Assembly: GCA_045590955.1 (NCBI GenBank)
Contig: JAZNSB010000061.1
Span: forward strand, 1 to 37,629
DNA: 37,629 nt
Origin: JAZNSB01 sp045590955
GTDB taxonomy: Bacteria; Pseudomonadota; Alphaproteobacteria; RF32; CAG-239
Direction of reading: 5' to 3'
Under the pieces are notes generated by a model that saw only the letters and a list, made by a program, of their open reading frames with translations, ran no database searches and was not told the origin of the DNA. Shown here piece after piece: positions 1 through 6,911 of this stretch (position 1 is its first letter; the number at the start of each line of letters is the position of its first letter). The translations under genes and the position numbers were made by a program.

Positions 1-123
1 ATTTTTCTTGTTTATTACAGATAGCACATCATAATCTAAAGACAAAAAAACCTTATTATAATCTAAAAAAACCTGCTCAATTCCGCCCATAATCTTACTT
101 GTCATAACATGTGCTATCTTCAT
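1..123 (-). CDS. Glycosyltransferase (GT4-like), N-terminal fragment cut by the window edge
   Basis: A reading frame opens with ATG at 121-123 on the minus strand and runs off the left edge after 41 codons. The start MKIAHVMTSKIMGGIEQV is the usual opening of GT-B glycosyltransferases of family 4: a first beta strand, then a glycine-rich loop (GGIEQ here, GGxE/GGxQ in the family). GT4 enzymes move a sugar from a nucleotide-sugar donor to an acceptor, often in lipopolysaccharide, capsule or glycoprotein synthesis. A GGAG ribosome binding site lies seven bases upstream (131-134). Only the first 41 residues are visible, so donor, acceptor and even the subfamily cannot be assigned. The call rests on the N-terminal pattern alone. 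Confidence 0.6.
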   Translation of the reverse strand, partial: MKIAHVMTSKIMGGIEQVFLDYNKVFLSLDYDVLSVINKKN

Positions 124-209
124 TTTCGGTCTCCAAAAAACTTTTATGTTTATAATAGCTGTATTATCTAAAATATCAATATGTATTCTGAGATGCAAAA
201 TGATGTCAA

Positions 210-237
210 AAAAGCGAGATTAAAAAATCTCGCTTTT
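210..237 (-). terminator. Rho-independent terminator of the TolC-like lipoprotein gene
   Basis: A perfect 12-bp stem (210-221 with 226-237) closes a four-base AAAA loop. On the minus strand it lies just after the stop codon at 247 and ends in a T-rich tract. The flanking A and T runs make it usable in either direction. Confidence 0.85.
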
Positions 238-246
238 ATTTTGTTT

Positions 247-2139
247 TTAATATCTGGGATGAGTATTTACCTCTTTGCCCAGACCTTCATCATCAAGATA
301 TTGGTCTTGACATTTTGTGCCGACACAACGTTTTAAGACCAAAACCTTTCTGCCGTCTCTCATGCCGGTAACATTTATTGACGGAATGTAAACATCCTTA
401 ATTTTGATGCTAAAGGTTATGTAACCAACATTTCCTTTTCCGTCGGCAATATATACTTTTATTTTATATTGGCCGATTTCTGATGGCATGGCCATTCCGG
501 AGAATGTAAATGTTTCTTCATTATATTTTATCCATGATGGCAATGGCATATCATCTGCCAAACCGGCTTTAGTGATTACATCTCCTTTTATATCCATTTT
601 TTCAAAAACTTCTTGAGGAATGGTAACACTGAACTTTTGCCCTGTCTCAAGCTCAATATCAGGCATTAGTTTTGCAGAAGTTAAATCCAATGGCGGTTTT
701 TTGGTTGGAACACCAAGCATGTATGGCCTGCTGTCTGGCAAGAACTCTCCGGTTCTCCATTTTTCCATAGTATTTCTTAAGTAAACTGCAATTTTAGACA
801 ATTTTTCATTAAGCATATAGTATGGAACAGCATCAAGACCCAAAGATGCATATAAGTTACCAAGAGAATCTTGCATTTCTATATATGCACGATATGCATC
901 TGCCTCATCAGCAATAGCTCTTGTGGCATCAAGCTGGCTACTTTGAGCTTTTTCTCCATTTTCAATGGTGGCTTTTTCTGCAATATCTTCAGATGTGGTA
1001 GCAATTTCTTGCGCAATTTGATAATCTTCTATTGCAGAAATATATCTTGCCCATGAAACATATACTTGATTCAAAATCAAATTAGTTAATCTTTGTCTTC
1101 TTAAATTTTTAAGTTCTGTTGAGGTTGGATTTTTAATGTCTTCAAATATCTGAAAACCAATTTCTTGCGCTCTTTTTGACCACACTCTGTTATATTTTGC
1201 AGGGTCATTCTTATAGGCATTTTCATCTGCCTGAGCAATTTTTTTGTTATAAATTTTAATTTCTTCTACACTTGTAATAAGGTCTTTTACTCTCAGCTCC
1301 GGTCTGTTGGTAAGAGCAAGCCATTCTAATTGACTAAGGCTGTTTTTTATCTCCGGCAAATCAAAGTTTCCATATTCTTTGCCTACAAGTGTATATTGTG
1401 TGGAAGGATGAAAACCCATTAAGCCGGCAAGTCTGACTTCTGCGGTTTCCATATCTCTTTTGAGATCTGATAAGGTTTTTACTGCTTCCATATATTTTCT
1501 TTTCTTTTCCAGGTCTTGCAATGAAATTGTTTTACCCAAAGAAATTTGCTCTTTGTTTTTGATATTCATTTCATCTACTTCAAGAGTGATGTATTCTATC
1601 ATATCATTAACTGTTGGCAAAAGCTTTTGAGCCATAAGAGTGCGCCAATATAAAGCTCTGGTTTCTTGCAAAAGGTTATGAATTACTTTTCTACTTTGTT
1701 CTATGGCTAAATTTTCTTTATATGCACCGTCTTTGGTTTGATAATAAATGGTAGAAATATCAAGGATGTTCCATGCTGTTTTTAAGTCCGGATTGGTATG
1801 TGCGTAATCCTTGGCATTCATATATCCGGCTTGCGCCATAATTTCAGGAAGTTGATTTACTGTTGAGTTGCCCGCTTTGAGCAAGCTTTGTTCATAGCTT
1901 GAAACTCTTCTTGTGTAATTATATTTTAGAGCAAGAGCAAATGCCATGTATATATCTATCGGCTTTTGAATTTTTTGAGGTGTGGTTAAATACATGTTTT
2001 GCAAATCTACATCCACACGAATGGCTCTATCCCAGTCAGAATAAAATGCCGGAGATATTTCTCTTTGCTGGCTGATTGTAGTACAAGCACCTATTATCAA
2101 CAACAAACAAAAACTTATTATTGCGCTCTTTTTTTTCAT
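247..2139 (-). CDS. TolC-family outer-membrane lipoprotein with C-terminal cadherin/Ig-like domain
   Basis: 630 residues. The N-terminus is a lipoprotein signal (lipobox LIIGAC, Cys19), so the product should be lipid-anchored in the outer membrane. Residues about 50-450 are long amphipathic helices with TolC-family features: LPEIMAQAGYMN near residue 97, NRPELRVKD near 279 and SLGNLYASLGLD near 427. After a proline-rich linker, residues about 490-585 read as a beta-rich cadherin/dystroglycan or He_PIG-type domain (LPSWIKYNEETFTFSGMA, then IGQYKIKVYIADGKGNVGYI). A short Cys-containing tail follows (CVGTKC). Usual TolC/OprM proteins are 430-500 residues and lack such a tail. It is a single gene with its own terminator; a Shine-Dalgarno AAAGGA precedes the ATG. 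Neither pump partner nor substrate is apparent from context. The family call is confident; the tail-domain identity is less so. Confidence 0.75.
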   Translation of the reverse strand: MKKKSAIISFCLLLIIGACTTISQQREISPAFYSDWDRAIRVDVDLQNMYLTTPQKIQKPIDIYMAFALALKYNYTRRVSSYEQSLLKAGNSTVNQLPEIMAQAGYMNAKDYAHTNPDLKTAWNILDISTIYYQTKDGAYKENLAIEQSRKVIHNLLQETRALYWRTLMAQKLLPTVNDMIEYITLEVDEMNIKNKEQISLGKTISLQDLEKKRKYMEAVKTLSDLKRDMETAEVRLAGLMGFHPSTQYTLVGKEYGNFDLPEIKNSLSQLEWLALTNRPELRVKDLITSVEEIKIYNKKIAQADENAYKNDPAKYNRVWSKRAQEIGFQIFEDIKNPTSTELKNLRRQRLTNLILNQVYVSWARYISAIEDYQIAQEIATTSEDIAEKATIENGEKAQSSQLDATRAIADEADAYRAYIEMQDSLGNLYASLGLDAVPYYMLNEKLSKIAVYLRNTMEKWRTGEFLPDSRPYMLGVPTKKPPLDLTSAKLMPDIELETGQKFSVTIPQEVFEKMDIKGDVITKAGLADDMPLPSWIKYNEETFTFSGMAMPSEIGQYKIKVYIADGKGNVGYITFSIKIKDVYIPSINVTGMRDGRKVLVLKRCVGTKCQDQYLDDEGLGKEVNTHPRY

Positions 2140-2251
2140 AGTTTTTCCTTTAAATTACCCATTTTTTTTGAATTTATAACAAAATTTTAAATATGAACAG
2201 TATTTATTTGATTTTATTCAACTTTGATTGTATGTTGTTTGTGAGGTGAAA

Positions 2252-3010
2252 ATGTTTGATATAATCAGAACCGTATTTAAGTTTAAAGAAAAAAAGAGCC
2301 CTGATAAGTTGGGACTGTACCCGGAATCTGTCCATACGCAAGCCTTACCGGAAAGAAGGTATCTTTGGACGTCTAGAATTTTGGTATTTTTTGTGGTATT
2401 TTCAATTGCTCTGAATATGGTTTTGGCATCTATTTTACTCCTAATGTTGCCAAACAGATCAGCAAACGTAAGGTTGCTTAACATGAATAAAGAAGGTAAC
2501 GCACTGGAACAAACCCAACCAGCAGAAAGATATGTGCCCGTTGGAGATTTAATGACAGAACAGCATATTGACAACTATATTAAACTGCGTCACACAATTT
2601 CTTATGATATTGAAGAAATGGAAAACAGATGGGGACAATATTCCACATTTTTTTGGTATTCTTCTTCAGATGTATATAGCAGTTTTAAAGGATCGGAATA
2701 TGAGTATTATAAAAGCTTGTTTGCACAAAGCCTCAAAAGAGATGTATATGTTGAAAAAATAACAATTTTAACAACAAACCTATGGCAAGCGGAATTCTTA
2801 ACCATTGATTGGATTGATAATCAACGTGATCCAGAAATTACAAAATGGAGATCTACTTTAAGAATTGCATTTTTGCCAATAGAGTTTAATTCAAAAGAAG
2901 ATTTAGCAAAAAATCCGTTTGGTTTTGTGGTAACAAACTATTCGTTGGCATATGTAGGAAAAGCTGAAGACCCAACCGAATATTTGGATATTCTTAAAAA
3001 GATGTATTAA
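2252..3010 (+). CDS. VirB8-like type IV secretion inner-membrane protein
   Basis: 252 residues from the ATG at 2252, chosen because GAGGTG lies four bases upstream; an in-frame TTG at 2228 has no such site. A cytoplasmic N-terminus of about 42 residues is followed by one membrane segment (about 43-66), then a periplasmic domain. That domain carries the VirB8 pattern: aromatic helical stretch, W-rich strand (TTNLWQAEFLTIDW), and near the end NPFGFVVTNYSLAY at about 221, matching the NPxGF-V-x-x-Y motif of VirB8/TraJ-type proteins. VirB8 is an assembly factor of type IV secretion channels. No other VirB/Tra gene lies in the window, so this is either one piece of a dispersed apparatus, as in Rickettsiales-like lineages, or a domain reused elsewhere. 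It converges on flaF with a seven-base gap. Confidence 0.68.
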   Translation: MFDIIRTVFKFKEKKSPDKLGLYPESVHTQALPERRYLWTSRILVFFVVFSIALNMVLASILLLMLPNRSANVRLLNMNKEGNALEQTQPAERYVPVGDLMTEQHIDNYIKLRHTISYDIEEMENRWGQYSTFFWYSSSDVYSSFKGSEYEYYKSLFAQSLKRDVYVEKITILTTNLWQAEFLTIDWIDNQRDPEITKWRSTLRIAFLPIEFNSKEDLAKNPFGFVVTNYSLAYVGKAEDPTEYLDILKKMY

Positions 3011-3017
3011 GCTGATC

Positions 3018-3404
3018 TTATTTATTTTCTTGATTTTGTGCATTTGGGTTTGATGACAAGCCCTTTGCGATAGTTCTGTTTATATTGATCAACACGCTAA
3101 GACTCTCTGGTGTTGGATGCAACATGATATCCAGTGTTTTCTTAAAAATAAACAGAGCCAAATTGGTAATGTTTTGCCTTACCTCAGGGGGCTGCGGAGC
3201 GTCTTCTTCATTTGCATAACTGGAAAGAATCGTCCATAATTTTCTGTTTTTTTCAAGAGCTTCATTAAGCTCTTCTTTTTTTTCTTCCCAATTTTCTTGA
3301 ATCATGAAAAGAGTTGAGGCTGTGCGCAAAAGAGCCCTGCTTTCAAGTTCCGCCTGACTTATTGATGACACCTCTGCCAATGTATAATTATCTAATTTTT
3401 GCAT
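3018..3404 (-). CDS. flaF: FlaF-family flagellin synthesis regulator
   Basis: 128 residues, no signal peptide. The pattern is that of alphaproteobacterial FlaF: an N-terminal helix with ELESRALLRTAS (about 20-31), the central ALEKNRKLWTIL (about 49-60), then PPEVRQNITNLALFI and a C-terminal LININRTIAKGL (about 104-115). FlaF promotes flagellin translation or secretion and opposes FlbT in Caulobacter and relatives. Length is normal for the family. A GAGA-type Shine-Dalgarno precedes the ATG. No flagellin, flbT or other flagellar gene lies nearby, so it is separated from its usual cluster. It is divergent from the solute-binding-like gene at 3504. Confidence 0.72.
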   Translation of the reverse strand: MQKLDNYTLAEVSSISQAELESRALLRTASTLFMIQENWEEKKEELNEALEKNRKLWTILSSYANEEDAPQPPEVRQNITNLALFIFKKTLDIMLHPTPESLSVLININRTIAKGLSSNPNAQNQENK

Positions 3405-3429
3405 CTGTCTCTTTTCTTTTGTTTATATA

Positions 3430-3481
3430 AAATGTTTATTAACATAATTGAGTTATATTGTAAGATAATATATAAACATTT
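3430..3481. repeat. 10-bp inverted repeat pair around the promoter of the 3504-5526 genes
   Basis: AAATGTTTAT at 3430-3439 is repeated as its exact reverse complement at 3472-3481. The arms are 42 bp apart, start to start (about four helical turns); the right arm overlaps the -10 box at 3471-3476. Such a layout could be a paired operator in the divergent flaF/solute-binding intergenic region. AT-richness makes chance a real alternative. Confidence 0.4.
3448..3476 (+). promoter_or_regulatory. Sigma-70-like promoter for the 3504-5526 gene group
   Basis: TTGAGT (3448-3453), a 17-bp spacer and TATAAA (3471-3476). Transcription would start near 3483, giving a leader of about 20 bases before the ATG at 3504. 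Confidence 0.55.
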
Positions 3482-3503
3482 ACACAATTTTTTAGAGGTG
3501 GTC

Positions 3504-4337
3504 ATGGTTTTAAGATTATTGTTTTTGGCTCTTTTGTTTGTTTCTGTGGGTAAAAATGCGCTATCAGCAGAGCTCAAAGACGCTGATGCAAGAGATGATA
3601 AAACCATGTTTGTAAGGTTAACTGCCTTTGATAACTTCCCAATATCACAAATAACATCCAAAGAACTTATTACCGTATTTGATCCTTTTCTTAGCAAACT
3701 TGGACAAAAACATAAAATTAAGTTTCAATATGATGAAGCGAAGGAAAATATAAATGCAAAAATGGCAAAAACCAGAACCGGTAAAACAGATTTGATTGTG
3801 GGAATTTATCAATTAACCAAAGATCATCAGGGATTAGAGATTATATATCCGTCAATTTTAAGTAATCCCATAAAGTTTATTACTCTTAACAACTCTAATA
3901 TAAAAATACAAAGCGCAGAAGATCTGAAAGCGCTTAAATTTGGCTTTAATACAGAAGAAATCGTGAGTGATTTTGTTAAACAGCAAATCAAAAACTTAAA
4001 TGCCCAAGAATATACTTCTGATGAAGATTTATATAAGGATTTGTTTGAAAGAAAAATTGACGCCATCATATCTTCTTATTATAGAGCAGTGATAACAACT
4101 GCAAAAATGGGCTTACGTAAAAAAGTTAGTTTTTCAAGCAATGCCATATGGAATATGCCATTGTTTTTTGGCATTTCAAAACTATTTCCACAAAGAAAGT
4201 TTTTAAGAGAAATTTTAATAAACGAATCTTCTTTGCCTGAAAACAAGACTTTGATTGAAGAAAATTTGAAAAATATCGTCAGAGAATTTGAAATACAACA
4301 TCAAGGAGCTGTTCCACCTGCTTATTTTGTTGACTAA
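3504..4337 (+). CDS. Periplasmic solute-binding-like protein (SBP family 3 type)
   Basis: 277 residues from the ATG at 3504. This start is chosen because AGAGGTGG lies just upstream and it opens a normal signal peptide (hydrophobic LRLLFLALLFVSVG, cleavage near ALSA-EL). The longer upstream frame has no signal or ribosome site. The mature part follows the two-lobe layout of family-3 solute-binding proteins: a strand/helix lobe ending in GKTDLIVGIYQL, a hinge, a second lobe with IQSAEDLKALKFGF, and IDAIISSYYRAV, where family members usually have the 'VDAxxxD' element. No permease or ATPase is nearby. It may be a receptor or an enzyme-free sensor rather than a transporter subunit. Ligand unknown. 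It probably shares a transcript with fzlA and the small lipoprotein. Confidence 0.6.
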   Translation: MVLRLLFLALLFVSVGKNALSAELKDADARDDKTMFVRLTAFDNFPISQITSKELITVFDPFLSKLGQKHKIKFQYDEAKENINAKMAKTRTGKTDLIVGIYQLTKDHQGLEIIYPSILSNPIKFITLNNSNIKIQSAEDLKALKFGFNTEEIVSDFVKQQIKNLNAQEYTSDEDLYKDLFERKIDAIISSYYRAVITTAKMGLRKKVSFSSNAIWNMPLFFGISKLFPQRKFLREILINESSLPENKTLIEENLKNIVREFEIQHQGAVPPAYFVD

Positions 4338-4386
4338 ACCGCAATAAAAAGTAAAATGGGATTAATAAATTACAAAAGAGGTTTTA

Positions 4387-5052
4387 ATGGCGTTATTAAT
4401 TCATCATCCGATATGTCCTTTTTCTAGAAAAATAAGGCTTTTGATGGCCGAGAAGAAAATGCTTTTTGTATTAAAGGAAGAAGAGCCTTGGAACCTGTCT
4501 AGTGACTTTATTAAAATTAATCCGGCGCAGAGTTTGCCCGTCTTTTTAACTGACGGAAAAGCAATTTGCGGAAATTATGCAATTACAGAATTTTTAGAAT
4601 CGCTAAAATCTTATCCGTGTCTGTTTCCGGAAAATGAGTGGCAAAAAGCAGAAATTCGCCGTTTAACCGAGTGGTTTGACCAAAAATTTTATAAAGAAGT
4701 ATACGTTCCCCTGGTAATAGAAAAAATTTATAAACGATTTGCTAAAGGTGTGGCTCCTGATTCAAAAATGCTCAAAATTGGTTTGAACAATCTAAACTTT
4801 CACATGGAATACATTGATTGGCTGGTTGAAAACAGAGCCTTTTTGGCCGGAGATTTCTTCTCTTTGGCAGATATTTGTGCGGCTGCACACCTGTCTGTGC
4901 TGGACTATTTGGGAGATGTGCCTTGGGATAATTTTAAAAATGCAAAGTTGTGGTATTCTAAAATAAAGTCTAGACCAACTTTTAAAGATATATTAAAAGA
5001 TAACATAAGAGGTGTGTTGCCCTCAAGAAATTATACCAACCTTGATTTTTAG
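4387..5052 (+). CDS. fzlA: FzlA-like glutathione-S-transferase-fold cell-division protein
   Basis: 221 residues with an N-terminal thioredoxin-like domain (HHPICPFSRKIRLLMAEK, NPAQSLPVF, then NYAITEFLES) and a C-terminal helical domain (FLAGDFFSLADICAAAHLSVLDYLGD). The last residues, RPTFKDILKDNIRGVLPS followed by a terminal LDF, match the conserved tail of alphaproteobacterial FzlA. FzlA binds FtsZ filaments and is needed for constriction in Caulobacter; its C-terminal tail is functionally important there. This tail is what separates it from ordinary glutathione transferases. Start supported by AGAGG upstream. The next gene follows after nine bases, which suggests co-transcription. Confidence is high for the GST fold, good for FzlA. 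Confidence 0.75.
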   Translation: MALLIHHPICPFSRKIRLLMAEKKMLFVLKEEEPWNLSSDFIKINPAQSLPVFLTDGKAICGNYAITEFLESLKSYPCLFPENEWQKAEIRRLTEWFDQKFYKEVYVPLVIEKIYKRFAKGVAPDSKMLKIGLNNLNFHMEYIDWLVENRAFLAGDFFSLADICAAAHLSVLDYLGDVPWDNFKNAKLWYSKIKSRPTFKDILKDNIRGVLPSRNYTNLDF

Positions 5053-5061
5053 GATTTTTAA

Positions 5062-5526
5062 ATGAAAAAACTTATTGTTGTTGCAACTGTGATGCTTTCT
5101 GCCTGTTCTTTTCTGTCTTTTGAAGGAAAAGGACAACATATATTTCATTGGGCAAAAGAATCTACCGGAATTGAACAGTTTGCAAGAGATCATAATGAAT
5201 GTTTGAGAAAATCCGAATCTTGGACCGTATTACCAAATATAAAAAACTGGTTTTATTCTGAGGAAGCAAAATATAACATTATTGTTGACTGGCATTCAAA
5301 AAAAGGAATTTGGGCAAGCTACATTCCATATGCAGGAGCACAACCCATTATGGTAAATTCTTTAAGAAACGACGAAAAAATGTCTCCGAAAAAATATGAA
5401 AAATGTATGATTGCAAGAGGTTATTGGCAAAGAGCATATAATATTCCGGAAACAACAAACATTTTTGTATATAAACCGGTTAGAACTTTACAAAAAACCA
5501 TTATTGATTCTTCTGAGGATTTTTAA
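5062..5526 (+). CDS. Small lipoprotein of unknown function
   Basis: 154 residues with a short lipoprotein signal (MKKLIVVATVMLSAC, lipobox LSAC, Cys15). The mature part is polar with several Trp/Tyr residues and two Cys (HNECLRK, YEKCMIARGYW) spaced as in small envelope lipoproteins in which a 'C...KCMxxRGY' element recurs. It starts nine bases after fzlA and is probably co-transcribed, so a cell-envelope role linked to division is possible but unproven. Its stop overlaps by four bases with the stop of the convergent outer-membrane factor gene, leaving no room for a terminator between them. Confidence 0.7.
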   Translation: MKKLIVVATVMLSACSFLSFEGKGQHIFHWAKESTGIEQFARDHNECLRKSESWTVLPNIKNWFYSEEAKYNIIVDWHSKKGIWASYIPYAGAQPIMVNSLRNDEKMSPKKYEKCMIARGYWQRAYNIPETTNIFVYKPVRTLQKTIIDSSEDF

Positions 5527-6911
5527 GCATAACCACCTCCTATACTCTTGTAAAAGCTGACTATGTTTTGCAAAAGTTGTCCGTTGCTATTTACAAAAGA
5601 AGTTTGACTTTGTAACAATTGTTGCTCTGAATTTAAAACTTCAGAAAAGTTAACCAATCCATTCTTATATTTAGAAAAAGTTAAGCGCAAAATGTTAAGG
5701 CTGTTTATGTATCCTTGCAATAAATAGCTATTTTTTTCATATTCTGACTTAACTGACTGAATGGCATTTTTGATTTCAGAAGAAGAAGAAAGTAAGATAT
5801 TTTGATAATTTAACAAAGCCTCATCTTTAAGGTATTTTTGAAGTTTTACGTTGTTTATTAAAGACCCCCAATAAAATATAGGCATGTTTATTGAAGGAGA
5901 AAAGTGAGCCATTTGGCTGTTGCCAGAAATTAAATTGTTAAAATCTAAAGACTGAAAACCAAAAAATGAGCTTAATCCTATATTTGGAAATAATTGCGCA
6001 ATTGCTCTACCAACCAATGCATTTTGTGCAATTAAATTTTCTTCGGCATATTTTACATCCGGTCTGTTTCTGATTGTTTCTATCGGCATAGAAAATATGC
6101 TGTTGTCTATCAAAATTTGTTTTCTTACTATGTTCTTTTTATCAAATGAAAGTTCTTTATCTAAAGATCCGGGGGTTAAACCTAATAAAATTGACAAAGA
6201 GCTTTTTAAAACATTTTCTTTTTCATAAAGAGAAGGAATTAAAGATTTTGTTTGTTCCAAAGCAAGGGCTGCCTGCTCTAAAGCCAATTTATCTTCTAAC
6301 TGAGACATATATCTTTGCTTAACAAGACGATATATTTTGTCTTGAATTTTCAGATTTGTTTCTGCAACTTTTATATTTTCTTGAACTGTACGCAAATTTA
6401 TATATGCCATCATAATTTCTGAAACAACAGCAAGCTGAGTGGCGTAAACATTGCTTGCGGCAGCTCTGTAAAAAGCTTTTTGGGCTTCTGTTAATCTTCG
6501 GCCGGCTCCCCATAAATCAATCTCCCATGAAACATCTATTCCTGCCTGATAATATGTTTCATCTCCAATGGGCATGTTCTTGCTGGAATCTGAATAATTA
6601 TAAGCTCCGGCAACAGATATGTTGGGAAAGTATTTTACCCCGTTTATCAATAAATTGGCTCTGGCTTGTTTTAATCTGGAAGAAGCAATTTTGATGCTCA
6701 AATTATCTGCCAAGCCTGTTGATATAAGCTTATCTAAAGTTGGGTCTGAAAAATTTTTATACCAATCTTTACCTGTTTGTTGTGTATTTTTTGTTGCACC
6801 GGTTGCTGTAAAAAGTTGTTCATCCGTCAAATTTTGAGGACGCTGATAATCAGGACCTACAGAGCAAGAATTTAAGATAAATAAAAATAACAAAAATTTA
6901 TTTATTTTCAT
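5523..6911 (-). CDS. RND efflux outer-membrane factor (NodT/OprM family lipoprotein)
   Basis: 462 residues. Lipoprotein signal ending at Cys16 (LNSC), then SVGPDYQRP, the hallmark N-terminus of NodT/OprM proteins. Two TolC-family repeats follow; GLTPGSLDKEL, NRPDVKYAEENL, and LFPNIGLSSFFGF are recognisable family positions. It forms the trimeric outer-membrane duct of a tripartite pump. It is the last gene of an adaptor-pump-duct operon and overlaps the pump gene by 14 bases, so translation is likely coupled. The length is normal for the family. The 3' end meets a convergent gene. Confidence 0.92.
   Translation of the reverse strand: MKINKFLLFLFILNSCSVGPDYQRPQNLTDEQLFTATGATKNTQQTGKDWYKNFSDPTLDKLISTGLADNLSIKIASSRLKQARANLLINGVKYFPNISVAGAYNYSDSSKNMPIGDETYYQAGIDVSWEIDLWGAGRRLTEAQKAFYRAAASNVYATQLAVVSEIMMAYINLRTVQENIKVAETNLKIQDKIYRLVKQRYMSQLEDKLALEQAALALEQTKSLIPSLYEKENVLKSSLSILLGLTPGSLDKELSFDKKNIVRKQILIDNSIFSMPIETIRNRPDVKYAEENLIAQNALVGRAIAQLFPNIGLSSFFGFQSLDFNNLISGNSQMAHFSPSINMPIFYWGSLINNVKLQKYLKDEALLNYQNILLSSSSEIKNAIQSVKSEYEKNSYLLQGYINSLNILRLTFSKYKNGLVNFSEVLNSEQQLLQSQTSFVNSNGQLLQNIVSFYKSIGGGYA

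Noticed and set aside
2208..2236. TTGATT-17-TATGTT as promoter of the VirB8-like gene
   Set aside because: Its start point would fall at the ribosome site (about 2243), leaving almost no leader; kept out as too weak.
2228..2251. Earlier TTG start for the VirB8-like gene
   Set aside because: No ribosome site upstream, while GAGGTG precedes the ATG at 2252.
3392..3697. Minus-strand ORF of 101 codons
   Set aside because: Antisense to the solute-binding-like gene, whose signal peptide and ribosome site are clear.
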